Origin: Siphonodentalium dalli
Taxonomy: Eukaryota; Mollusca; Scaphopoda; Gadilida; Siphonodentaliidae
Assembly: GCA_032622095.1 (NCBI GenBank)
Contig: CP136065.1
Location: 98,399,343 to 98,463,342 of the forward strand
DNA length: 64,000 bases
Direction: 5' to 3'
The notes beneath the pieces were generated by a model. It was given only the letters and a program-made list of their open reading frames with translations. It was not told the origin of the DNA and made no database searches. This document shows positions 45,306 through 56,880 of the stretch, piece after piece. Both the position numbers and the translations under genes were made by a program. The stretch's first letter is position 1, and the number at the start of each line of letters is the position of its first letter.

Positions 45306-46240
45306 ATGCCGTTGAGATCTGGATAACGTCACCGACAGATCTAACAATTCAAATGACTACCATCATGTTGCTGATCTCGACTGAGTCAACGTCAAGTGAA
45401 GCGTCGAGCCAGCCCGGATCAAGTACAACGACAAGTGAAACGTCGAGCCAGCCATAATCAAGTACAACGACAACAACTGTTATGAGCAGCCCATCAAGTG
45501 AGTCAACGCCAAGTGAAACGTCGAGCCAGCCAGGATAAAGTACAACGACAAGTGAAACGTCGAGCCAGCCCGGATCAAGTACAACGACAACAACTGTTAT
45601 GAGCAGCCCATCAAGTGAGTTAACGCCAAGTGAAACGTCGAGCCAGCCAGGATCAAGTACAACGACAAATGAAACGTCGAGCCAGCCCGGATCAAGTACA
45701 ACGACAACAACTGGTAGGAGCAGCCCAACAAGTGAGTCAACGAAAAGTGAAACGTCGAGTCAGTCTGGATCAAGCCCAAAGACAACAACTGCTATGAGCA
45801 GCCCATCAAGTGAATCAACGGCCATTGACATAGCTACATTGACATCCATAAATACTATCTCGATAGTTGATTTAGGAACTGCGGTAACAGCCAAACAATC
45901 AATCAATACAACACAGAGGCACATTTCGGACGCCATGATAGGGACGACTTCTCCAGGTTTCTGGTCACCAGGCCCGAGATCAAAGTCTTCTCAATGCAGA
46001 TGCTACTGCAAAGTATCCAGGACAGAACATGTCACCAACAAAGATAACATCATCACGATGTCAGTTATCCATCGCAATACTACGTCTCGATACAGGCGAA
46101 GTAAATCCTCGGTGTTTGAAAAAGATCTAATGTCCTTGGCCTTCAGTTTGCCATCACTTTGCATCTGCGCAAGTGTTTTCGGATTGATTGTCTGGATGGA
46201 TATCTTCCGTCCAGAGAAAATACAGATTACTGTGCCATAG
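45306..46240 (+). pseudogene. Ser/Thr-rich stalk, CRCYC cluster and membrane anchor exon of the unit B copy, with two nonsense codons
   Basis: Same acceptor context and phase as 23204, and the same end (QITVP stop at 46240). The stalk has about seven SETSSQPGSS repeats, several followed by a TTTVMSSPSSESTP spacer that is nearly absent from unit A. Two in-frame TAA codons, at 45455-45457 (where A has CCC GGA) and 45536-45538 (where A has TCA), break the stalk. Downstream of these the frame is open for 213 codons from the ATG at 45599. SQCRCYC, RYRRSKSSVFEKDL and the membrane segment are well conserved. So the break is recent, the 3' part is still used, or both. Confidence 0.7.
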
Positions 46241-46812
46241 AAAATGCAACCGAATAACAGAAACCGACGAATTAAACGTTCGCGGGACACGTACGACATT
46301 AAAATGAGGTACCTCAGATATCTCGTTTGGCGAATGACGTCCTGGCAGATTATCTGAGCGGTTGCTAGTGGGTGTCGTGTAACTTGCTGTCACTATACTG
46401 ACTATCTGGACAGCCATATCCATTTCCTACTAAACCATTTATTGCCATAAAACTGTACTTGAAATTGTATATTATACAACTGGAGTGATATTCATGAAAT
46501 ATACAGTAAGCAGACGACAGATAGTACGCGTGCGTGATGATTCGTATTAGTTGATGGCAAATGTTCAGATAATAAGTTCAACAAACGACCTATAGTCGTT
46601 TATAGAACTTATTATCTGAAAATTTTATATGGGAACTAACTGCTCTTTAATAAAAAAAATTTAGCAAAGACAGACTTAAACAAATGACAACGGCTGCAGT
46701 TAGCGACTGAGCGGACGTCGCATCGGACGGAGCACTTGGTCACAATAACAACAAAGTAATAGGGGAAACCGCCACTGCAGTTAGTGTAAATCTAGCCATG
46801 AGCTTTTGTATC

Positions 46813-46818
46813 AATAAA
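46813..46818 (+). terminator. Poly(A) signal of the unit B copy
   Basis: AATAAA in 'gtatcaataaacttacat', conserved from unit A position 24531. Confidence 0.45.
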
Positions 46819-47660
46819 CTTACATTGTATGGAGTGTTTACGTTATTATTGCCAATAGCAATACACGTTAAACACCGTTCCCATCAGTTCGATTTAGTTC
46901 TGTTCATCCATACGTGCAATTTGTGCCAGTTTGTGCAAGGTGATCATGTGTAAACTTAAGTTACAAATAGTGGGTGGTCCAGATGGGTATGTCTGCGTTA
47001 CATAAGTGTGTGTGATAATTCAACTGCTGTAATCACATTTCGTTAAGTGGAACGTCGGTAGCTCAAAAATATATCTTCATATAATTTCAAGCCTGAATAA
47101 TGAACTTTTTTTTATTGCTTATTGATTTCGCCAATACTCCTTTGTTATAACTTTTCCCCTGATGTCGGCTAATTTCTGACAAACTTTTGTGGGTTTGCAC
47201 ATGATCACCTTGCACGGCGCTCCCCTGCTTTGCTTTTACGCATATGCATATCGTCTTCGTTGCATATTGTGTGTCCACCTATTTGTTCCAAAAGGGCCAT
47301 AGAATGTCTGGAATATCGAACACTGCTACCATACGCGTGATAAGAAAAACATTAACCAGACCCGACGTCAAAATGTATTCGTCTATTATAGAAAAGTGAC
47401 TGCTATTCCGTTGGCGAATACAATAACAAAGAGTATGAGCCGGGTCGCGAATGATATGTATTCGATCCGTGCTTGGTTTGAAGTATTGCGACACAGAGGA
47501 CATCGTGACATTCCGTGGAGTATACTCAATTATATAAAAAGACATACTCACAAGTGAAGTGCCTTAGTAGCTATCAGAAATCATTAAATTATTTATCACC
47601 ATGACCGTCAAAGGCATATGCTGGCAATTTTTCGAAGGTATACCATTCAAGAATCAACTT

Positions 47661-49160
47661 GTGTATGTGTTTGTGTTAAGTCTCGGACATGATCTAAGTC
47701 CCATAACAATCGCGTGATAAATAAGCCGAGAAATAAATAAATAATACCCCCACAGGTTGTCGGCTATCTCCGTCGCAAATCCTCACATGACATCAAATAA
47801 GTAAACTAATTAAAAACACGGAATCGGAGTCGGAGTTAATTGTGTCTACCTATATGACGTCATATGAGTGGCGATGGGAAATTCGGAATCGACATCAGCG
47901 CGTGAGTGTAATGGAATTAATGCGGGCGTGACTATATGTCAATAACATTGTGTACACGTCGTGAATTGTCATCGCCCGGTGAGTTATCTTCACTTCCGTC
48001 CACTTCGAAAAAAGGTGTCTTGAGCACAACGCGAATATACTTGCAATTGGCCCCAACAGTGGATACCGACGATAACTCAGAAGAGACGCAACCCCCACAT
48101 TAAACAAACGGACCACCGACGAGAATGCCATCCCAAGAAAAACGTCAATTCCCGTAAAGAATATAAATTTGCCGGAGCATCCAGTCGTGAGTATATCCAA
48201 TCGAACCTATCGCTAAAAAGCGAATACATATACCAAATAAAGAGCGTTTAATTTTACGAGTGAGACGTGGTTACGAATACACACAATTGCAGTTAAAATG
48301 AGGAGTATATTGATGAATAATTCAGTAAAGTATTCACGATGACAACTATTCTAAGTCGAGTCCCCAGTTTCCGTCACCATGACTCAAAAAAGAGCGTTCC
48401 ATGTTAAGAGTATTCCTAATATGGTGCGAATAAAAAGAGTTTAATAAACCGGAAATTGCTATGACTTTGACGGATATATAAAGCATGTATATCACAAGTT
48501 CGTGTACATGTATTTACGTGTATTTGTGTAATCAGTAAATAATCACTATGACAACTGTTCTAAGTCGAGTCCCAATTTTCCTTTTTCATGACTGAATAAA
48601 GAGCGTTCACTGTTCAGCCTATTCCCGATATGGTGCTAATAAAGAGCGTTTTTATATGTGATTACATATTAAACCGGATTATTACCCCTCCTTCAAAAAG
48701 TTTTATATATGATTGGATGTTTAAACGAACCACGGCGAACGTTTATATATTTTATAATCCTATCGTTATGCGTAATTGACACAAAGAGGTCGATAATCAT
48801 CAGAACTGTAATCGTCGGTGTCGCTGTCGGTCATTTTATCCGTGAAAATATAAATTTTCACTTCGACAAATACCAGTTTTCCAATTATGGACGTCGCTTG
48901 TATTGATAGTACGGAAATTCCCCTAATCGCTACGTCGCGTGATAAATCATGTGCCGCACCGACCGCTGAGCATGTGACAATCACGTGACTTCGTCTACAA
49001 CATAAGATCTTCGGCTTTCTTCGGTTTGTTTTTGTTTTTCGTTATAAAAACTAAATTAGCGATCAAACGCACGATTATCTGGGCAAAATGGACATTTTAA
49101 TTATATAATATTGGTATTTTGAAAGAAAATACTAAAACATTTTCAGAATAATATTCCTTT
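47661..49160. other. Insertion specific to unit B with AATAAAGAGCGTT motifs
   Basis: About 1.5 kb absent from unit A. It contains exact AATAAAGAGCGTT at 48236, 48595 and 48638 and near copies at 48383 and 48434. A 101-codon hydrophobic minus-strand frame (47895-48200) has no recognised domain. No terminal repeats were found, so the element type is unknown. Confidence 0.5.
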
Positions 49161-49164
49161 AAGG

Positions 49165-50495
49165 ACAACACTATGTTTCTTGTTCAGAAATCCAGTCAGG
49201 AAGTGCAAGACACGCTAAAGAATTTCACAGGACCACACCTTCATTGCATACATAATCTGAAACCGTTAAGACTCTTTCGGTACCACGAGCCGCTAGAATT
49301 TTTGATAGTTTCACAAAACAAGCACACCATCAAAATAGGCCATTTACATGGCGTCATAAGAGGAATATTCATTGATGTCAACATTTCCACATATATTCGT
49401 AATTACTCGATATAAACTGCCCCCATTTTTTTTGGTGAAAAATAATGCAATCTCAAATATTGCAGCCCAATTTTTATTGCAGTAATTGTCCGTGTATGCA
49501 GATAGTTAACTAGACAAATAGTTCATTATGTTGAATGTGGTGGTCATGTGACCTAGAACTGACATCATCCCAAGTTTACATTGATTTGTTTTTCAAATTA
49601 GCATGACACGAAAACTCTCAGGTAAATAGCGATGGTGGTTGTATTTCTAAATAAAAATAATTAAAACATTTCTTAAACATCGATATGTTTTCATGGATAA
49701 TCTGCATTTCTGCATAAACTGCATTTCTGACAGAAATATTTGCAGAAGCTTTTGGTATATGAACACTAGAAATTTAAGAATATTGCATGTCATAAAAGTT
49801 AAGTATAGAAAGTGACCCATAATTTCCAACTTATGTTTCGTAATGTGCTGCCACAGTTATCACAATCATGTACACAATTTCACAGTATGTTATAACATCC
49901 ATGTTGAAGTATCATGATTTTGTATGCTAAGCGTGCTACTTGGACTTTGGACCTGTGTCAGTTTTCGATGCGTTTTGTTGTTAATTGGTGGGTACTTGGA
50001 CCATTATATCTGAACTCATGCTTATTTTCAGTTGTTCTTGCTTTTGAATTTCTCAAAATTTAACTCGCAATTTCAACGCCAAGCGTGGAATATGACTCCG
50101 ACGCTCAGTTTAGAGACTGGATAATACTAAATAGTTCTATAATACTAAATAGTTCTATGGATGGAAAGTTTTGTTATTTTCTTAATTCAAGAAGATTCGT
50201 CATTCGGAGGAAATTGACGGATAAAACCCATTGTGTCCTTTCCGTTGTATGACAGATTTGAAGCAAAACGGACAAACATACCATTTCCAACAACGGTAAT
50301 AACTCAGCCAAATGGACAAACATGTCAGCATCCCTCCATCAATCCTGGTCTATCAGCACGCCAATTAACATTCTAGTCTGACCATTGCTACTATTAGCAC
50401 GCCAATTAACAGTATGACCATTGCTACTATTAGCACGCCAACTCAGATTCTAGTCTGACCATTGCTACTGGAGTTACAAAGTAACACGGACGTAA
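49165..50495. repeat. Segmental duplication block B5 (paired with 25420-26530)
   Basis: Collinear with unit A. 'ttaacattctagtctgacca' has locally expanded to three short copies near 50365-50465, where unit A has one. Confidence 0.8.
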
Positions 50496-51400
50496 GGTTC
50501 AGACGCACGTTTTGCCAAAATTTCCTGGTATTTCAAAATGGATTTTCTCAAAATCTTTTAGGAATATCTTTATCAAATTTGGTAAATGCGATTACTTGAC
50601 ACAATATTTAAGAACCATTGACCAAATGGATATTAAAACCTGATTTACTTTACTTTTATGGAATGCCAAATATTTAAAGATTGACTGTTTTCAGGTACCT
50701 AGAACTCCTGTAAAATATATTGTTTTCAAAAGTGCAGTTCATATATCCATGATATGATATCTAAAGATCATGAGAGGGGACTTAATTGTTCTTTATTTGT
50801 GAAATTAAATGATTATTTTCATTAAGACCCATAAATAGTTTTCTATATTTGAGGATTGTCATGCCATGTCTTTTGATCAATGAACAATTGGGCCGAGATG
50901 AGTTGTAGGTCATGGGTTCATAACCAAGTTAAAACTGACCACCATATCTCTTAACAATGTGGCCTAATTCCTGTTGATTGTCCCCTTCTTGAGTGGATCA
51001 CACTGTTGAAATATTTGTGACTGCTTTATTCTTCATCATAATATATGGGGGTATGATGCTATATTATGCAACTAAAAATCTAACTCAACATTATTATACA
51101 AATGAAGCCTCCTCTCATAGATCCAATACATTAAGCTATTTGGTGATTGGAGTTAGTTTTGTAATTATTCTATGAGTTCTTGGTACCGAAAAGGGAACAA
51201 AATAACATAAAATGTTCAACCAGTCAAATGTATTAAAATCCATTGTTTTTATCGTCTCTTAATAATTTTGCAGATCCACATAGAATGAAGATGATGATAT
51301 GTGAAATTCAAGACATTTTGCCAGATAGATCCAGAGAAATTCTTTGTTCAAAATTTCTAGCAATTTTTGGCTGGAATTATGCAAAACGTGCGTCTACCCC
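50496..51400. mobile_element. 905-bp non-autonomous DNA transposon with ~20-bp terminal inverted repeats
   Basis: The left end is GGTTCAGACGCACGTTTTGC. The right end, reverse-complemented, is GGGGTAGACGCACGTTTTGC. GTAA flanks both sides (50492-50495 and 51401-51404). Unit A has the uninterrupted sequence at 26530 ('gcgtaaccatgg'), which is the empty target. The interior holds a 60-codon hydrophobic frame (50993-51175) but no transposase. The superfamily is unclear; a 4-5 bp duplication is compatible with several. Confidence 0.75.
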
Positions 51401-51670
51401 GTAACCCTCTTTACAATGAATGGACGAAACCCGTGGTAAATGCCTATCCTTTCGTGCGTGGTGGGTTATCACCATACCATAACACAAACAAATCGGATGA
51501 TTTATGCTCAAGTTATAAGCGGAAATGTTTTGCACCGAGAACACAATTAAAACATTTCCACACAAAACTCTGGTAAAAATGCATTGATGAAACCTGTATT
51601 ATGTGAGTATGTGGGTATCCTTTTCCAAAGCTGTGCTATTACCAAGCCAACGTATACTGGATCCGAAATT
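51401..51670. repeat. Segmental duplication block B6 (paired with 26530-26870)
   Basis: Continues the unit A alignment after the transposon, through 'accataccataacac', 'caaatcggatgat' and 'cgtatactggatccga'. The duplication ends at about 51670. Confidence 0.8.
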
Positions 51671-52114
51671 TATTTTATATCGGGAGAGGATATAATAAAT
51701 GACACCAAGACAATTAAGATTCAAACGTGTAGCCTATAAGCCCAGTTATTAGTTTATAATAGAAGTATATGGTATGGGTCCTAAATATTGTTTTAATTTA
51801 ATTGAACACAAGCGGTCAAGCTGCAGCATTTAACCCGACCTAATTATATTTTGGACACGTGTTATTGTGTGAAGAGATGCTAAAACGTTGGTCGCACAAT
51901 AAAAGTGTGAGGGAGATATAAATTGTCTTGTTTTTTGAAATTGACACTTCTTGATATCGAGTGCCACATTCACTGCGAGATCTGCTACTCGATTCACTTG
52001 CATGTTGAACGCTATATCTAGCCATATCGTCCCTTTACAGTCTTTCTGTTGCAAACTTCGCGAGAGATTCCACCCCCACTAAGCCTTTTTGTTAACATTC
52101 ACACCTAGCAGGAA
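51671..52114. other. Gene-less stretch
   Basis: No gene or repeat recognised between the end of unit B and the retrotransposon fragment. Confidence 0.35.
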
Positions 52115-52450
52115 TACTGTCCGACTGGTGGACGTGCAGCCACACTACATGTACCTGAAAGTGGCCTAGCTGGTGTCCCCCAGGGGTAGATTTTTGGTCC
52201 ATTTTTATTCTCTATTTTTATTAATGATATATGTGACAACCTGAAATCGTACGTTCGTCTAATTGCCGACGAGGTGTATTTTTGCTCACTACCATCTCTT
52301 GACAGACTGGTATCCCACATGAACGACGATATATAGCTGCTCTATAACTGGACCAACAGTTGGCTAGTGTATCTTAATGCGTCTAAAACACACGCGATGA
52401 TATTTCATGACGGAAGTTCAGTTCGTTATTATCATGGATGACCTGATAGA
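52115..52450 (+). pseudogene. Non-LTR retrotransposon reverse transcriptase fragment
   Basis: A frame with AGVPQG, a stop, then IFGPFLFSIFINDICDNLKS, followed by LIADEV where the catalytic box FADD is expected. Then come LYNWTNSWLVYLNASKTHAM. The order and spacing match the palm of Jockey/CR1-type reverse transcriptases. The second catalytic Asp is Glu, and two stops are present. It shares ~50 bp with 29060-29110. Confidence 0.7.
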
Positions 52451-52570
52451 CGTAATGCTAATTGGAGAAGATGGGTTCTTAGGTTTGGATCTGACATCAA
52501 CCACGACGCCACACTTCAAGGCCCTTCCAGTCCGCGATTTGATTTGAATGCCTATCACAGCTAAGGGTAT

Positions 52571-52786
52571 ATTAAAATGCGACATACGGTTGATGTACTC
52601 GCCGTTGGCATCACTTCTGATTTGGTCCTACCAAATCGAATCAAAGTCGACGCGATGGAAGATATATGCATCACACTGAGACGTTTTCTCTACCCAAATA
52701 TACTCGGTGAGCTAGCCATCTATTTCAACAGACCGGAATCAGTGCTGTCATTCGTTATAACAAAAATAGTAAAACAATTTACATGA
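52571..52786 (+). pseudogene. N-terminal fragment resembling a PIF/Harbinger transposase
   Basis: A 69-codon frame. AMEDICITLRRFLYPNILGE followed by IYFNRPESVLSFV resembles the region before the DDE core in HARBI1-like nucleases ('EAxCILLxRxxYPxRxxDxxxxFxRxxxxLSxI'). The catalytic part is not visible downstream. It is a short fragment and the call rests on pattern similarity only. Confidence 0.4.
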
Positions 52787-52789
52787 ATG

Positions 52790-54630
52790 ATTTTGGCGCC
52801 TACTGAAAAAGTCGTGGATGGCCGATGACGAGTTCCAGAAATATGCCGATCCACTGGTAATGTCGGTGCGTGTGCCAAATACTATTTTAATAATATCAGG
52901 TCCATGTTAGTTGTGTACTTGTTGGCGACTTATTTCATTGTGTACCTCTAGCATGACGATTACTGCGAGGCTTTGTGTCGTTCTCTGCAGCCAGCTATGT
53001 GAATAGCGGACGCTCGTGATTCACGACGACGAGTACAGTGATTGCCAATCTAAACAGCACACCGAGGTCGTAGCTCAATTTAACTGGATGGTTTACATGA
53101 TATATTTTGACCAGTCTCGAACGGAGTAAAGAGATATATTTCATGTGTTATTTGAGCTTATTAGAAACCAGGAAATAGTAACCGTTCTGTCGAATAGTAG
53201 AATACAACAACGATAAGAAAATACACACATGTTGGTGACGTACATGTAGTACCTATCCGCAATCGTCAACTTGAGTTTTGCGAAAGGTCTCTATTCTAAT
53301 AATATATCCGCGGATATGTACATGGCATGCGGAAGAAAAAGCGCGAGAGTTTAAATAAAGTTTACAATGTTCCATTGTTTACCAACTTAGCTACGGGACG
53401 CAAAGATGCATCACGTGACAAAATTGATCGACCAAAGAGGCGATTTTATTATCTGTGTTGTTCACACGTCGATCGTCCCCGGTTCAGTCTATCGGCATAT
53501 AGTCTTAAGCAGATGGAAAACGTTTAGGTTCAACGGTAACTATTCTTCTTTCTCTAGCTGGTATGTTTATCTGGTTGTGTGATCTATTCAAGAATCGTTA
53601 TTTTGTAAAGTGTGTACCCATGTTCATTTCCAATGGAATTGGTATCAGTTCGATCAAGTCGTGATAGGTGATGGATTATCTTGGCCATATTCAAGTTTTC
53701 ATCTAATGTGACATGAGAATGAGTTGGAGATGACTTCACGGTCCTATTTGTATCTTTTTATGCGAACCGTTGACTCTTACTGAAGTGATCGAGCGTTTTA
53801 TATAGAATCGTATGACTCGTCTGATGATTAGATTACAACTTCCCAGTGTTTCAATCAAATGGAAATATTTATTCTTAGGTTTTTGGACATAACTTCGAAA
53901 TTATAAATAACAACACCGTATAATTATTTGTGTCTGATATATCGGATATCCCACCAGTTCCCTTCCCCGGATATGAAAATCGCTTTTAAATTTTAATTTG
54001 TTTAATAAATTAACCTAAATGAACCGTATATGCAAACAGTATTTGAGACGGCATAGGAAATGTATATGATATAAACACTAATAAGCGATGAAGCTTGCAG
54101 AAAGACGGATTATTTTCACATTCTCATAACATGGTTTATAATCTGATTCGCACCCCTCGACCAATGAAATCGCTTGAATTGCTGAACAATAATCCTTGTA
54201 TGAATCTGTATTTCTGCCGACCAAAAATATTAATCTGAACAATGGTGTCATTGACAAACAGTCCACGATCAGCAATTAAACGCTTGTACCAAAACTTGGG
54301 GTATGTGTGAAATCACACCACGAATAGATAGGTCATCAGTAATCACGCGACGATGGGGTTTGATTGTGAAGCTCGCTGCGAAGCACAGTGATTTCAAATA
54401 GTTTCTGGCCGGGGGGGGGGGGGGGGGGGGTCAGAGAAAAGAAAATCGTAGAGTCTTCTGATGTATATAGTATTCAAGATGTGATTCGGAATCTAATAAA
54501 AATACTACACAATAATAATCCAGAATGCGTTATTGCACACGTCAATTCACAGATCTTTGAACATCACACATAATAGATCATCACTCAGTTTAACCTATAT
54601 CACTTTACGCTTCCATGTGTACACAAATTC
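52790..54630. other. Gene-less stretch with a 20-G tract
   Basis: Short unsupported frames. The uninterrupted run of 20 G at 54411-54430 could form a G-quadruplex, or it may be a length-unstable assembly trouble spot. Confidence 0.4.
54411..54430 (+). repeat. G20 homopolymer
   Basis: Twenty consecutive G residues on the plus strand. No other homopolymer of this length was seen in the window. Confidence 0.95.
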
Positions 54631-54636
54631 GTCAAT

Positions 54637-56006
54637 TCAGTCTGGAATTTCAACTCTCAGTCGTTTATCGGTTTGAGTACTAATCAAATTGTGTCCTCCC
54701 ACACAACATATCTCCTTCGGAATCAAAAGGGCGGGTTCCTCTACCTTTACGGAACTTTTGGCGGTAAATGTTGTGGGTGGGTGCGCAAGTGCAGCACTTA
54801 CTTCTAGCTTTCGCCTCACGCTGTCTCGTTGTAAACGTCCACTGCATTCGAACGATGTACACTGATCGAATTCACAGTTTTGTCATCAAAACCTTGGTCA
54901 TATAAGGTAGTGACACAGGTAACTTTTCCTGAGTGATTTGTTATATGTCTGCCTTCCGTACTTATTCCAGAAGAAATAAAAAGAGTTTTGGATAATGTGT
55001 TCTTAACAACCGGTTGCTGTCCAAAACGGGGTTTATTGTCCTCTGACAAATTTCACAAGTGACTTCCTATAGAATGGTACATTTTCAGGAATCATAGATA
55101 GACACAATGACATTAACTTTACAAAACATATGGGTTTTCTTTCGACTCAAAATGTTCAATCTGTTTTTGGTCTCACGCCTCGCTGGTTCAAATAGCCTTG
55201 AACATTTTTGGAACTTCGGCTCTGGAAAATTATTTTATTGAGTTAAATTTCTGTGTCGAGGACAACTTTAAATTGTGATGAATCTAAATCACGATGCTCA
55301 TCCATAGCTCTCAGCCCAAAACACTTGCAATTATAAAATAACACTACTGCATTAAATAGTCCCTATATGCGCTATCCAAGCTGAACGTTCCGGTATCCCA
55401 AAATTCAAGTTCGTCCTTGGGTAAAATGGGATGAGCATGTTTCTGGGACACACCTACACCATCGGCCAACTGTTTCATTCGGCAATCAATTGATTTCCTA
55501 AAGTTTACAAATGTCATGTCCGATTTTGAAAACATGCTTGCCTCCACGTGATCAACGTTCCTCAGTTCCCGCTGAATGCTGCAGGCAATATTCATAAGGG
55601 TAGAAGAATGGTAATCACTGTCATCTTTTCTGAGAATTTCAGTGATAAATCGTTTCAACCAAAAATCCATAACGGGTAACGGAATTTCAGAGGTAATTTA
55701 CAGTGGAACTAGAGAATTCCCCTCTATCATTGTCGACTCCTGATAATTTTGATGTTCAGCCCACTCTCGCCACGCGTTTAATCCTCATGATGTTGAATAT
55801 CTGGTGTTTCGCGGGATACATTGGCGAAAACGCGTTTGAAGTTCATCGCCGTCAACTGGTGCCGCAAATCTGCTATTTGCGATGGCCTGACTTTTATATG
55901 CAGCCATATCAACTGTAGTTAAATTCAAATCATCCCAATGATTTTCAAGAGAAAAATCGCCAGTTAATAAGTCCATTCGAAATAGCCGTGTTATACCAGT
56001 AATCAA
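54637..56006 (-). pseudogene. DUF3504 (Crypton/ZMYM-type) tyrosine recombinase-like pseudogene
   Basis: Read on the minus strand in pieces. The N-terminal part, ANSRFAAPVDGDELQTRFRQ and IPRNTRYSTS, is at 55905-55788. A TGA at 55785 follows, then WREWAEH and a further stop. The core DFWLKRFITEILRKDDSDYHS through FRKSIDCRMKQLADGVGVSQ is at 55670-55344. A frameshift near 55345 leads into FYNCKCFGLRAMDEHRDL. The C-terminal TNHSGKVTCVTTLYDQGFDD and VHRSNAVDVYNE are at 54930-54820. In active recombinases the first motif is HxxR; here it is HSGK, as in ZMYM/KCTD1-like host derivatives, so catalysis was probably lost before the frame decayed. Confidence 0.65.
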
Positions 56007-56246
56007 AGTAATAACTTATATTGTGAACGGACTGGAGCGTTATATACTAGTATAAAAGTGGCAATTTCATTGGGTCTATGCAATGCGTTTCTATCAAATT
56101 GATTACTCACAGTCGAGTATATAGTGAATATGTCGGTGCTAAATTAACTTTGCTCACATGTGATTGATCTTATACGCAATCATATGTAATTGACATATTC
56201 AATGACAACCTGTTTCTCTGAGTGCGAATCAGTTTATAAATATGTC

Positions 56247-56338
56247 ATAACCCGCCTGTGTATCTGTACAAGAAATATAAACCGCGGCGCTTTCACGCCT
56301 AGGTTTATAGTCCATGTACATATACCCAGGCGGGTTAT
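56247..56338. repeat. 92-nt imperfect hairpin
   Basis: The arms begin ATAACCCGCCTG and end CAGGCGGGTTAT. They pair over about 42 bases with roughly a quarter mismatched, and meet at a GGCGCTTTCACGCC loop. The size resembles a microRNA precursor or a tiny fold-back MITE. The sequence alone cannot separate the two. Confidence 0.6.
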
Positions 56339-56758
56339 AAGCTATACATATTACTGCAAAACCTTAAATTTGGGTTTAAACTTGAGATGATGTCGGAGGT
56401 TTGGGGAAATCTACATGTAGTACTATGTGAATGAAGTTGACCCTGCGCGAACGACCCCTCGAGATATGCATCTAATGTTATGGCAATAATTACAAGTTTA
56501 AAAATTAACGATTTCCTCCGAAGAACGAGTTTAATGAAATTTTATTGGACCGTTAATTAGAGTATGGCAAAATATGACTGATTAACTATTTAACTTTCCA
56601 ATGCATATTTGACACGAAGCACACATGCAGACCGCCCGACAATCACACCGCGGCGATCGCATTGAGCACAGCCGGGGCCTACATTGCATTACACGTTTGC
56701 GTGAATAACTGAACTAATGTTTTTCTCATAGACGGTATTGTTAACGTTTCAGCCAAAT

Positions 56759-56880
56759 TCACAGAATTGGAGCATGACATGAACCCCTTGTCCCGATTCA
56801 TTCCGTCACTCTCAAATGTTTGGTTTAAACCAGGCCGTTTGTTCTGTCGGGACAAGGGGTTCATGTCGCGATTGGTGTGA
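56759..56880. repeat. Hairpin with 20-bp perfect arms
   Basis: ACATGAACCCCTTGTCCCGA at 56777-56796 is exactly reverse-complemented at 56847-56866, with weaker pairing outside (TCACA...TGTGA). The loop is 50 bases. No flanking target duplication is obvious. Confidence 0.8.

Larger units (their letters stand above)
45000..47660. repeat. Segmental duplication block B4 (paired with 22890-25390)
   Basis: Matches unit A through the mucin exon, the poly(A) region and about 1.2 kb beyond, with small indels. Confidence 0.85.
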
